Below, in pieces: positions 26,167-34,817 of a DNA stretch of 64,000 nt. Below the pieces are notes generated by a model, which was given only the letters and a program-made list of their open reading frames with translations, did not search any database and was not told where the DNA came from. Both the position numbers and the translations under genes were made by a program. Numbering within the stretch: the stretch's first letter is position 1; each line of letters opens with the position of its first letter. Origin of the DNA: Enterocloster alcoholdehydrogenati (lineage in GTDB: Bacteria; Bacillota; Clostridia; Lachnospirales; Lachnospiraceae); contig NZ_BLTJ01000011.1 of the NCBI RefSeq assembly GCF_013282095.1, positions 1-64,000 of the forward strand, read 5' to 3'.

Positions 26167-29100
26167 ATGAGCAACAAGAATGACCATGATATTTATATCA
26201 TACCGCCGAACTTTATAGAAACAGGCACTTTTTTTGGCGGTATGTTCCGTGCGCGGAATGTGATTGAAGCCGGCATCCTGGCATTTGCCATCGGGACGCC
26301 GGTTTTTTTGTTCCTTCCATTTGGATTGACTGCCCGCATTATTGCTTTATGCCTGACTGCGCTCCCGGTGGCATTGGTTGCCCTCATTGGCATTTCAGGA
26401 GAAAGCCTATCGCAGTTTCTGGTCACTTTTCTGAAATACCTGCGGAATCGCCGCGTTGTCGGCGGTGACGGTGAACAGCCCTGTGAAAAAGTCGGCAAGC
26501 ATCTCAAACAGAAGCCTCCAAAGGAGAGAACGCCCAAGGCGTCGAAGCACCGGCGGTCTGGTGAAGCAGATTTCCCAGCTGAGTTTGATGAAGTCCGTGG
26601 ATATGAGATCCGCGAAAAGCTCCGGCCCAAGAAAAACACCAGGAAGGAACGGCCTGTCAAGGCCAATAAGGCGAAAAAGAAAGCAAAGAAGCGGCCTGAA
26701 AAAGAGCGAATGCCTAAACGCCCCGCCCATATCAAGGAGGATAAGCCTCCCTGCGTCAATCCGGTGGCAGACTATCTGCCCATTGAGAAGATCGCCAACG
26801 GCATTATCTACACGAAAGACCACCGATTTGTCAAGGTGGTTGAGGTGGTCCCCATCAACTTCATGCTGCGGAGCGCACGGGAACAGAGAAATATTATCTA
26901 CTCTTTCGTCTCATACCTAAAAATCAGTCCTGTTAAATTGCAGATCAAAGTGCTTACCCGGCGTGCCGACATCAACCGCCACCTGGACACAGTACGCCGT
27001 GAAATGGCGCAGGAGGACAATGAACAGTGCCGCTTGATGCAAGAGGACTATTTGGATTTTGTTCAACAGGTCGGCTCCCATGAGGCGGTTACACGACGCT
27101 TCTTTTTGATTTTTGAGTATGAGCCTTGGAACAACACACGGCGCTCCGAACAGGAAGATGAGGCAATTCAATCTCTCCAAAGTGCTGTCCACACGGCATC
27201 CAATTACCTGCGTCAATGCGGCAACGAGGTCGTTGTCCACGAAAACGAGGACGAATTTACCGTAGATGTTTTCTATAATTTATTGTGCCGAAATGAAAGT
27301 GCGGTCAAGCCTCTGTCGGTGCGGGTGCAGGAAGTTGTGACGCAGTATCTCGACAAGGGGCGGGAGGGTGAGATTGACCGCATCCCGGCGGCTGAATTTG
27401 CTGCTCCCAAAAGCATCGACTTCACCCATGGACGGTATCTCTGTATAGACGGGCTGTACTATACCTATTTGCTCGTCCCATCAGATGGTTACAAAACCCA
27501 GGTGCCCGCGGGCTGGCTGAGTTTAATCGTCAATGCCGGTGATGGTATTGACCTCGATATGTTTCTTTCGCGTCAACCCAAAGAGCGCATTATTCAGCGG
27601 GTCGGCCAGCAGCTCCGCATCAACCGGTCAAAAATCAAGGATGCCAGCGACACGAACACGGACTTCGATGATATAGACGGCGCTATTCGGAGCGGCTATT
27701 TTCTGAAGGAGGGGCTTGCGAACAATGAGGATTTCTATTATCTCAACCTGTTGATTACTGTGACCGCCCCTTCTGTGGAGGATCTGGAGTGGAAGGCCAG
27801 CGAAATAAAAAAGCTCCTGCTTTCGCAGGATATGGATGTCTGCACCTGCCATTTTCGGGAGGAGCAGGCATTTTGTTCTGCCCTCCCGCTGGTTTCCATG
27901 GAAAAGGGACTGTTCGAGCGTGGTAAGCGCAACCTGTTGACTGGAGGCGCGGCCAGCTGCTATCCGTTCACTTCGTTTGAGATGTGCGACGACAACGGAA
28001 TCCTTCTGGGGGTCAACAAATATAACAGTTCCCTCATCATCGTGGATATTTTCAACTCTGCGATTTACAAGAACGCCAATATGGCGATCCTGGGTACCAG
28101 CGGCGCAGGCAAGACCTTTACGATGCAGCTCATGGCGTTAAGAATGAGGCGGAAAAACATTCCCGTTTTCATCATTGCGCCGCTGAAAGGGCACGAATTC
28201 CACCGTGCCTGTGCCAATGTAGGCGGGGAGTTTATCCAGATTTCCCCGGCCAGCCCGCACTGCATCAATGTGATGGAGATCCGCAAGGTGGATCGGTCTG
28301 TCAGCGAGCTTCTGGACGGACCGGGAATCCAGCTCTCCGAACTGGCCGCCAAAATCCAGCAACTCCACATATTCTTCAGTCTGTTGATCCCTGATATGTC
28401 TCACGAGGAACGACAGCTGTTGGATGAGGCTCTGATCCGCACCTACAATTCCAAAGGTATCACCCATGACAACGCCTCATTGGAAGACCCGGCCAATCCG
28501 GGCTGCTACCGGGAGATGCCGGTGCTGGGCGACTTGTATGAGATTTTGAAGGCCGCCCCGGAAACCACTCGCATGGCCCATATCCTCAACCGTCTGGTGA
28601 ATGGCTCCGCCAGTACCTTTAACAAGCAGACCAATGTGCGGCTGGATAATAAGTACACCGTACTGGATATTTCCTCGCTTACTGGTGATTTGCTGACTGT
28701 GGGGATGTTCGTGGCCCTTGATTTCGTTTGGGACCGCGCCAAAGCTGACCGCACCGAGGAAAAAGCCATTTTTATTGACGAGTGCTGGCAGCTTCTTTCC
28801 GGCGCCGGAGCCACCGGCACCCGGCTGGCCGGTGATTTCGTTTTGGAAATTTTCAAGACGATTCGCGGCTTCGGTGGATCAGCGATCTGCGCCAGCCAGG
28901 ACCTTAACGACTTTTTCAATCTGGACGAAGGCCGTTTCGGGAAAGGCATCATCAACAACAGCAAGACTAAGATCATTCTCAACCTGGAGGATGACGAAGC
29001 GGAGCGTGTCCAGGAAACCCTCCATCTCTCTGACGCAGAAACGATGGAGGTCACACACTTTGAGCGCGGCAGCGGTCTGATCTCTACCAATAACAACAAT

Positions 29101-29214
29101 ATCATGGTGGAGTTCAAGGCCAGTCCATTGGAAAAGGATCTCATAACCACAGACCGCAGGGAGCTGCGGGAGCTTTTGGAGCGCAAGCGCCAAGAACAAG
29201 CTGATTCCGCTTAA
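26167..29214 (+). CDS. PrgI-VirB4 fusion, T4SS ATPase
   Basis: 1015 residues. Residues 1-100 look like a PrgI-type small membrane protein (two hydrophobic segments from about 37 to 85). Residues 100-200 form a very Lys/Arg-rich linker. The rest is a VirB4/TraE ATPase, with Walker A GTSGAGKTF near 642-650, Walker B AIFIDECW near 866-873 and the C-terminal motifs. VirB4 energises T4SS assembly and substrate transfer. In most Firmicutes ICEs PrgI and VirB4 are separate adjacent genes. ATG start with GAGG upstream. Confidence 0.88.
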   Translation: MSNKNDHDIYIIPPNFIETGTFFGGMFRARNVIEAGILAFAIGTPVFLFLPFGLTARIIALCLTALPVALVALIGISGESLSQFLVTFLKYLRNRRVVGGDGEQPCEKVGKHLKQKPPKERTPKASKHRRSGEADFPAEFDEVRGYEIREKLRPKKNTRKERPVKANKAKKKAKKRPEKERMPKRPAHIKEDKPPCVNPVADYLPIEKIANGIIYTKDHRFVKVVEVVPINFMLRSAREQRNIIYSFVSYLKISPVKLQIKVLTRRADINRHLDTVRREMAQEDNEQCRLMQEDYLDFVQQVGSHEAVTRRFFLIFEYEPWNNTRRSEQEDEAIQSLQSAVHTASNYLRQCGNEVVVHENEDEFTVDVFYNLLCRNESAVKPLSVRVQEVVTQYLDKGREGEIDRIPAAEFAAPKSIDFTHGRYLCIDGLYYTYLLVPSDGYKTQVPAGWLSLIVNAGDGIDLDMFLSRQPKERIIQRVGQQLRINRSKIKDASDTNTDFDDIDGAIRSGYFLKEGLANNEDFYYLNLLITVTAPSVEDLEWKASEIKKLLLSQDMDVCTCHFREEQAFCSALPLVSMEKGLFERGKRNLLTGGAASCYPFTSFEMCDDNGILLGVNKYNSSLIIVDIFNSAIYKNANMAILGTSGAGKTFTMQLMALRMRRKNIPVFIIAPLKGHEFHRACANVGGEFIQISPASPHCINVMEIRKVDRSVSELLDGPGIQLSELAAKIQQLHIFFSLLIPDMSHEERQLLDEALIRTYNSKGITHDNASLEDPANPGCYREMPVLGDLYEILKAAPETTRMAHILNRLVNGSASTFNKQTNVRLDNKYTVLDISSLTGDLLTVGMFVALDFVWDRAKADRTEEKAIFIDECWQLLSGAGATGTRLAGDFVLEIFKTIRGFGGSAICASQDLNDFFNLDEGRFGKGIINNSKTKIILNLEDDEAERVQETLHLSDAETMEVTHFERGSGLISTNNNNIMVEFKASPLEKDLITTDRRELRELLERKRQEQADSA

Positions 29215-29228
29215 AAGGCATTTTCTCT

Positions 29229-29256
29229 GGGAGGTGCGGAAGCGCCTCCCTTTATT
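29229..29256 (+). terminator. Hairpin after virB4
   Basis: GGGAGG (29229-29234) / CCTCCC (29245-29250) with inner GC/GC pairs and a GGAA loop, then TTTATT. Confidence 0.5.
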
Positions 29257-29406
29257 GCGCGGAGTAGTGTAAAGAACATGGTTGGATGCTTTACCAACAG
29301 ACGGCGGGGCAGTACCGTCCTCCGCAACCATTTAGAATTTTATATGAGGTGAGTCCAATGTATCCGACAATAAAGTAATCAAACAATGAATTTAGAGGTG
29401 ATATAA

Positions 29407-30246
29407 AGCGAGTTTAAGAGTTTCTTTAAGCAAGTTGGAGGCAATGAAGGCGACAAATGCAAATATAACACCCGTTTAGATACTTACGGTTGCGGCTGTC
29501 AACACAACTGTAACTACTGCTATGCCCGTTCATTGCTTCATTTTCGTGGATTATGGGATTCGGCGCATCCTCGTGTTGCAGATATTGAAAAGGTCCGGCG
29601 GAAAATCCGCAGTCTCCCATCCGGCAGCATCATCAGGCTTGGAGGCATGACAGACTGTTTTCAGCCCTGTGAACTTCACTACCGCACTACCTACCAGACC
29701 ATCCAGGAGATGAATCTGTGCAGGGTAAGCTATCTCATCGTCACGAAGTCTGCACTTCCCGCTGCCCCGGAGTATTTAGAGATCTTGGACAAGGAACTGG
29801 CCCATATTCAAATTACCGTGACCTGTCTGGACGATACACAAACCGCCCAATTTGAAAAGGCCAGTCCTCCCAGCCAGCGTATCCGCGCAATTCAGGCTCT
29901 GCAAGCGGAAGGGTATGATGTGGCAATCCGATTAAGCCCCATCGTTGAGGAATACATGGATTTCGACAAGCTGAATGATTTGGGAATTGAGCGGTGTGTG
30001 GTTGAATTTCTGCGCGTCAATTCGTGGATCAGGCAGTGGTTTCGGGGTGTTGATTTCTCTAAATATACCGTGCGGCAGGGAGGCTACTATCATCTTCCTT
30101 TGAAAGAAAAGCAGCGGATCGTGGAAAAAATCCATATTCCGCAGAAGACAATCTGTGAAGATGTAACGGAACACTATCAATTCTGGAGGGATTTTGTAAA
30201 TCCCAATAAAGAGGATTGCTGTAATCTCCGGAAAACGCATCATTGA
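29407..30246 (+). CDS. Radical SAM protein (SPL-like), start codon lost
   Basis: The frame holds the radical SAM cluster motif YGCGCQHNCNYCYARS at about 29488-29535 (C-x3-C-x2-C) and continues to 30246 with GGMTDCFQP and a normal SPL/phage-type ending. No ATG, GTG or TTG lies between the in-frame TAA at 29404 and the motif. The first in-frame start (TTG 29533) would remove the catalytic cysteines. A good ribosome site GAGGTG sits at 29395-29400, so a TG deletion in an original ATG before AGCGAG would explain it. The function in ICEs is unknown; relatives modify nucleic acids or peptides. Confidence 0.65.
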   Translation, partial: SEFKSFFKQVGGNEGDKCKYNTRLDTYGCGCQHNCNYCYARSLLHFRGLWDSAHPRVADIEKVRRKIRSLPSGSIIRLGGMTDCFQPCELHYRTTYQTIQEMNLCRVSYLIVTKSALPAAPEYLEILDKELAHIQITVTCLDDTQTAQFEKASPPSQRIRAIQALQAEGYDVAIRLSPIVEEYMDFDKLNDLGIERCVVEFLRVNSWIRQWFRGVDFSKYTVRQGGYYHLPLKEKQRIVEKIHIPQKTICEDVTEHYQFWRDFVNPNKEDCCNLRKTHH

Positions 30247-30396
30247 CAGTTCCAATACGCCTATAAGACGCCTTTTTTTCCTACTATTCTCGAAAAACGC
30301 CGGATTGACGCTCTAATGGCGTCTTTCCACAATTCCTATTTAACAATGCGCTTTGAAGGCGTCTGATTGGCGCCTTTAATAAAGGAGGTGAGCCCC
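30247..30396 (+). promoter_or_regulatory. Intergenic region with repeated GGCGTC/GACGC arms
   Basis: Several short arms that can pair: ACGCC...GACGCC followed by seven T, GACGC / GCGTC followed by TTTC, and AGGCG / CGCCT followed by TTAAT. It looks like a set of overlapping terminator or attenuator hairpins before the next gene. Confidence 0.4.
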
Positions 30397-30924
30397 ATGA
30401 AGACCAGGGCTGAAATCTATGGGAACGAGGCTACGGACTTGCTACGGATCGTGACGATGTACCCCGGCCTCTGTGAACACCAGCTTCTTTGTTTTCACCC
30501 TGGCAAAGAAGATACTGCAAAGGCCCTGCTCTCTCATTTGGAGAGGCAGGGCCGCATTTTTCAAACAGACGGCGGTGGTTATTTCCTGGCAGGGCAAACA
30601 CCAAAAACTGACCATGCGCTTGTCCGGGCAGTGTGGGTCCTGCTGGACTTCATCCGGCAGGTAGATTACCACGCTCCGGCTGATTTTCCCGTTAAACTCG
30701 TGTTTTTTGCCGACGGTGAATTATATGAGATTGCTTATATTGCCGCCGGGCAGGAGGCACTTGTCTGCCATGCTCTGCGGGGCAACAAAGGGGGAAGCCG
30801 CCGTATCATGCTGGTCGATACTCCGGCGCAAATCGCCCAAATCGACTGTCCGGGCATATCCGGATTTTGTACTGTAGACGAGGAAGGCCGGACAAATTAT
30901 TTCAAGAAAGCAGGAGGCACATGA
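30397..30924 (+). CDS. Conserved ICE protein (DUF5697-like)
   Basis: 175 residues, start fixed by AAAGGAGGTG before ATG 30397. The N-terminus looks like a winged helix (ATDLLRIVTMYPGLCEHQLLCF..., GRIFQTDGGGYFL), and the rest is a compact alpha/beta region ending in FKKAGG. Such genes accompany VirD4 in clostridial conjugative elements, and the pattern suggests the DUF5697 family. It is followed directly by the next gene. Confidence 0.5.
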   Translation: MKTRAEIYGNEATDLLRIVTMYPGLCEHQLLCFHPGKEDTAKALLSHLERQGRIFQTDGGGYFLAGQTPKTDHALVRAVWVLLDFIRQVDYHAPADFPVKLVFFADGELYEIAYIAAGQEALVCHALRGNKGGSRRIMLVDTPAQIAQIDCPGISGFCTVDEEGRTNYFKKAGGT

Positions 30925-31587
30925 TTGGATCGAAAACTAATATCCCACCGCATTGGAAGCATTCTCGACGATATATCCCGTCTGAGTAATGCGCTGTACG
31001 CGCTGGACACCACTGACATCCAGCGTTACCCCGACAACTATGAAACACTTTCCATAGATGCCGCTTTACGGGCAGAGCGGATTGCCTGCCGGCTGCGGCA
31101 TCTGATTTATTCCAGCACAACCATCCGCAAAGGTGACTATCTCAAATCCGCCGGTGCAACGCACGGCATCACTGTCAACTGCGAGGACAGGGTGCTGGAG
31201 GTGACGCTGCCCTGTTTGCTGCCAAAGCGCAAACAGCGGCAAAGCGATGAGTTCCTGTTGGACCCGCTCTATTTTGTCCTTGATCAATACGCAAGAGAAC
31301 ACCCACTTCCGTATTACCGCGATTGCGTTGTCTGTTTCGCCCAGGTCTATGACCGGGCACTTCCCGACAGGCGGATACGCGATTACGATAATTTATCGGA
31401 AAAGCAATTACTGGATCTTCTCTCTTCCTTTGTGATGGCTGATGATACGGGCCTGTTGTGCGACGCCTATAACACGGCTGAACTGGGTGACCAGGATTGC
31501 ACAAAAATCTATATCATGGAGAAGCAGCGTTTTCCGCAATGGCTGACAGAGCATAAAACGAGTCTAAAATCCATCTCGGATTTTTGA
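30925..31587 (+). CDS. Conserved ICE protein (DUF6100-like)
   Basis: 220 residues with a TTG start one base after the previous stop (TGATTG), AGGAGG upstream. No enzyme motif. The first 80 residues are helical; the rest contains LPYYRDCVVCFAQVYD and RDYDNLSEKQLLDLLS, suggestive of a RusA-like fold pattern but without clear catalytic residues. It forms a pair with the gene before it. Confidence 0.5.
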   Translation: MDRKLISHRIGSILDDISRLSNALYALDTTDIQRYPDNYETLSIDAALRAERIACRLRHLIYSSTTIRKGDYLKSAGATHGITVNCEDRVLEVTLPCLLPKRKQRQSDEFLLDPLYFVLDQYAREHPLPYYRDCVVCFAQVYDRALPDRRIRDYDNLSEKQLLDLLSSFVMADDTGLLCDAYNTAELGDQDCTKIYIMEKQRFPQWLTEHKTSLKSISDF

Positions 31588-31634
31588 CCATTTGAGGCCT
31601 TCTCCGGCCCGACATTCAGCGAAGCGGCTGAAAC

Positions 31635-31656
31635 GCCCGTTTTTTCGGGCTTTTTT
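31635..31656 (+). terminator. Rho-independent terminator
   Basis: GCCCG (31635-31639), six-T loop, CGGGC (31646-31650) and six T. Confidence 0.75.
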
Positions 31657-31735
31657 CACTCATGGGAAGGGCCGTTTTTACCGAAGTCCTCAGTCATTAC
31701 GGTAAAAATCCTGTGCTTTCAAGGGAGGTGACTAC

Positions 31736-32859
31736 TTGGGAAAAGCACCAACTATTTTCCACAGCCGGATACGCTTCCGTTCCGGCTTTTATCGCTGACC
31801 GCTATTTCGGGAGAGTTCCCCACCAGCCAGCTCAACCGCCTTCCCGCCAGTCCTTACTACTTGGAGGCGGTCGTGACTGCGCTCAAAAAGGCCGGACTGC
31901 TGCGCACCTACTACCGGGACCGGCTCCGGGGCTATCGGCTGGGGATCAAAGCCAAGTCAGTTCTGCTGGACGGATGGCCCGAGCGTTTTACATTCTGCCT
32001 TACAGGAGACGCAGAAACCAACCGGCTCAAAAGCGAAGCAAACCGGAGGTTTCGGCTCCACCGCCTCGCGGAAACCTATATCACTATAGGCAATGCCGGG
32101 GTACTGCTCTACCCGGATGAAAAGCCGAAGGTCTTTGCCCAGACCGGTTTTGGCGGCGAAGCTGTAACATATCCTGTGTTTTACAGTTCACGCGAAGTCA
32201 AGGAATTGGGGGCTGATGCCACCCAGATTCGAAGCTCCCGCTTCGCAGGGGTGCTGCTGGCCCCCACCGGCATCTTTGTGACCTACAATAGCGGGGGCGC
32301 TCTGATGAAGTGGCGCTACAAATCCGAACTGCGGGTAAAAACGCTCCTCTGGAACATTCTATGCCAGCAGCGTCTGGCCCAGCAGTACCGTGTCGAGCAG
32401 GTACATGGACTGGTATTGGGGGACAGCATGGATCTGGCCTACCAGATACTCACCAGTACCGGCGGGGCCAAGCATGACTACTTCATGCTGGACGGCAGCT
32501 ACGACCACTTTTATTTCCTAACCAATGACCATCAGGGAGAGGTGATACTGGCGTTACTGTGTGACCCTGTGAAAACCGCGGAACTTGACCGCATTCTGTC
32601 ACAGGGCCTCTCCGCCGGCAATCCCGGCAGTGCCATGGAGCAGGATGCCGCAGAGCCGGATGGAACGCCGGTGCTATTCGGTTACTTCTGCGATCTGCCC
32701 CGGATCGTGCGCTTCAACACCGCCCTCGAACTGATGGAACGCCCCGGTACGCTGATCTGCTTTGATTTTCAAGCAGATGTGCTGCGCCACTATTGCGGTG
32801 ACCGGGTACACCTGCAAACCATTGACTTTACAAAATTCGAGGGGAGGTTGTTCCCATAA
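31736..32859 (+). pseudogene. Conserved ICE protein with 5' frameshift
   Basis: The main frame (to 32859) can be read back to about 31740 as GKSTNYFPQPDTLPFRLLS..., but no start exists in that frame upstream of TTG 31861. A TTG at 31736 with GGGAGG seven bases upstream is one base out of frame. Adding one A to the run GGGAAAAGC would give M-G-K-S-T-N-Y in frame. The full protein would be about 374 residues. It has winged-helix-like features at the N-terminus and a mixed domain that ends in KFEGRLF. Its place before virD4 is constant in this type of ICE, but I cannot name a function. Confidence 0.6.
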
Positions 32860-34793
32860 ACAAAAAGAAACTGATCATAGGCCTGGCAGCAGCGCCGGCC
32901 GCCGTATTTGCGATCCTATACGCAGGTGGTTTCCTGGCACAGCTGTTTGGCAATTACGCGGCGTGGAAACAGGGCGGCGGCATTCCCGGAGACGGAACTT
33001 CTCCGGCGATGGCATCGCCCGATTTTTTTACCTGTCTGGCCTCCGTGTTTCGTCCGCCCTACGGAGTGTACGGTGTCCTGATTTGCATCGGCCTGTTGGC
33101 AATTCTGCTGCTCATGGTCATGCGCATGGGCTACAGCGATACCGGAGAATATGATTCTGACCGGAATTTCATTTACTCGGCCAAGGGCACCTACGGTACC
33201 TCCGGCTGGATGAGCCGCAAGGAGATGGCCGGTGTGTTGGATCTGGTGCCTGACCTGCGCAAGCATAAAGGCGTTGTACTGGGAATGCTGGACAACAAGG
33301 CTGTCTGTATTCCTGAAAATCCCCATATCAACGGCAATCTGGCTGTGTATGGCTCCAGCGGCAGCATGAAAACCCGGTCCTTTTGCGTGAATCGCATCCT
33401 TCAGGCGGCGGTCCGCGGAGAATCCCTGATCATTTCAGATCCGAAAAGCGAGCTCTACGAAAAATCCAGCGAGTATCTGCGGGATCAGGGGTACTGTGTC
33501 AAGGTGTTCAATTTAGTCAATCCGGAAAACTCGGACAGTTGGAACTGCCTTTCCGAAGTGGAGGGGCAGGAACTGATGGCGCAGCTTTTTGTAGATGTCA
33601 TCATTAAGAACACCATCAACAACGGCAAGGGCGACCATTTCTGGGATTCCTGTGAGATGAACTTGCTGAAAGCCCTCGTCCTCTATGTGGACCAGAGTTA
33701 TGCTGAACAAAACCGCAATATCGGAGAGGTGTACCGGCTGCTGACTTTAAGCGGCGAGTCCGATTTGGACAGCCTGTTTGAGAACTTGCCGCCCACCCAT
33801 CCGGCCAAAGCGCCATACAGCTTGTATAAGCAGGCCAGCGATACAGTCCGCAGCGGCGTCATCATCGGCCTCGGCTCCCGTCTGCAGGTGTTCCAGTCGG
33901 AGCTGATTAAGAAGATCACCACCCGGGATGAAATTGACTTGGAGCTGCCCGGCCAGGAGCGGTGCGCCTACTTCCTTGTTACCAGCGACCAGGATAGCAC
34001 CTTTGACTTTCTGGCAAGCCTGTTCCTGTCCTTCTGCTTCATCAAGCTGGTGCGGTATGCAGACAAGAACTGCGAAGGAGGCAAACTGCCGGTACCGGTG
34101 CATGTCCTGGGTGAAGAATTAACAGCCTGCGGCACCATTCCAGACCTCTCCCGCCGGTTAAGCGTCATTCGTTCAAGAAATATCTCTATGAGCTGTGTGT
34201 TTCAGAACTTGGCGGGCTTGCAGAATCGGTATCCTCTCAATCTCTGGCAGGAAATTCTGGGCAACTGCGACGCGCAGTTGTTCCTGGGCTGCACAGATGA
34301 ATTGACGGCAGAGTTTATTTCTTCCCGCACGGGACTGGCTTCTGTGTCGGTATCCAGCAAATCCAAGCAGCTGGGTACCTGGCGTATCTCCAACTACACG
34401 CCGGAATACCGGGAAACCTCTGGTGTCGGCAAGCGTCCTGTCCTCACCCCGGACGAAGTTCTGCGGCTGCCTATCAAGCAGGCGCTGGTCATCATCCGGG
34501 GGCAAAAAGTTCTCAAGGTAGACAAAATGGACTATTCCAAACATCCGGAGGCATCCAAGCTCCGTTCCTGCAAGGCATCCGCCCACATCCCCGAATGGCG
34601 CAGGCTGGAACAGGAGCAATCGAAGCCCTCTGCGGCACAGCCAAAGCCGCAGGCCCCCGCGCCTAAAAAGCCAGTGAAGAAAAAGCCGAAAGCGGCCAGC
34701 ACATCTACCGGCACCAAGCAGACCGCAGCCGTTCCAACCGCAGAGGCTCCGAATGGCATCATCACGACAGATAAGGACTCGATCCTTTCTTAA
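32856..34793 (+). CDS. VirD4-type coupling protein
   Basis: T4SS coupling ATPase that brings the relaxosome to the channel. From the putative start at 32856 it has two N-terminal membrane segments (LIIGLAAAPAAVFAILYAGG, and GVLICIGLLAILLLMVM), a Walker A variant YGSSGSMKTR near residue 162, HVLGEELTACG as Walker B region, and the following R-S-R-N-I-S motif. The C-terminal tail is Lys/Pro/Ala-rich. The codon at 32856 is ATA, not ATG; the upstream GGGGAGG fits that position. The first ATG (33009) would lose the first membrane segment and has no ribosome site. Confidence 0.88.
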   Translation: MNKKKLIIGLAAAPAAVFAILYAGGFLAQLFGNYAAWKQGGGIPGDGTSPAMASPDFFTCLASVFRPPYGVYGVLICIGLLAILLLMVMRMGYSDTGEYDSDRNFIYSAKGTYGTSGWMSRKEMAGVLDLVPDLRKHKGVVLGMLDNKAVCIPENPHINGNLAVYGSSGSMKTRSFCVNRILQAAVRGESLIISDPKSELYEKSSEYLRDQGYCVKVFNLVNPENSDSWNCLSEVEGQELMAQLFVDVIIKNTINNGKGDHFWDSCEMNLLKALVLYVDQSYAEQNRNIGEVYRLLTLSGESDLDSLFENLPPTHPAKAPYSLYKQASDTVRSGVIIGLGSRLQVFQSELIKKITTRDEIDLELPGQERCAYFLVTSDQDSTFDFLASLFLSFCFIKLVRYADKNCEGGKLPVPVHVLGEELTACGTIPDLSRRLSVIRSRNISMSCVFQNLAGLQNRYPLNLWQEILGNCDAQLFLGCTDELTAEFISSRTGLASVSVSSKSKQLGTWRISNYTPEYRETSGVGKRPVLTPDEVLRLPIKQALVIIRGQKVLKVDKMDYSKHPEASKLRSCKASAHIPEWRRLEQEQSKPSAAQPKPQAPAPKKPVKKKPKAASTSTGTKQTAAVPTAEAPNGIITTDKDSILS

Positions 34794-34817
34794 TACAAAA
34801 CATAGGAGGTTAATTTT

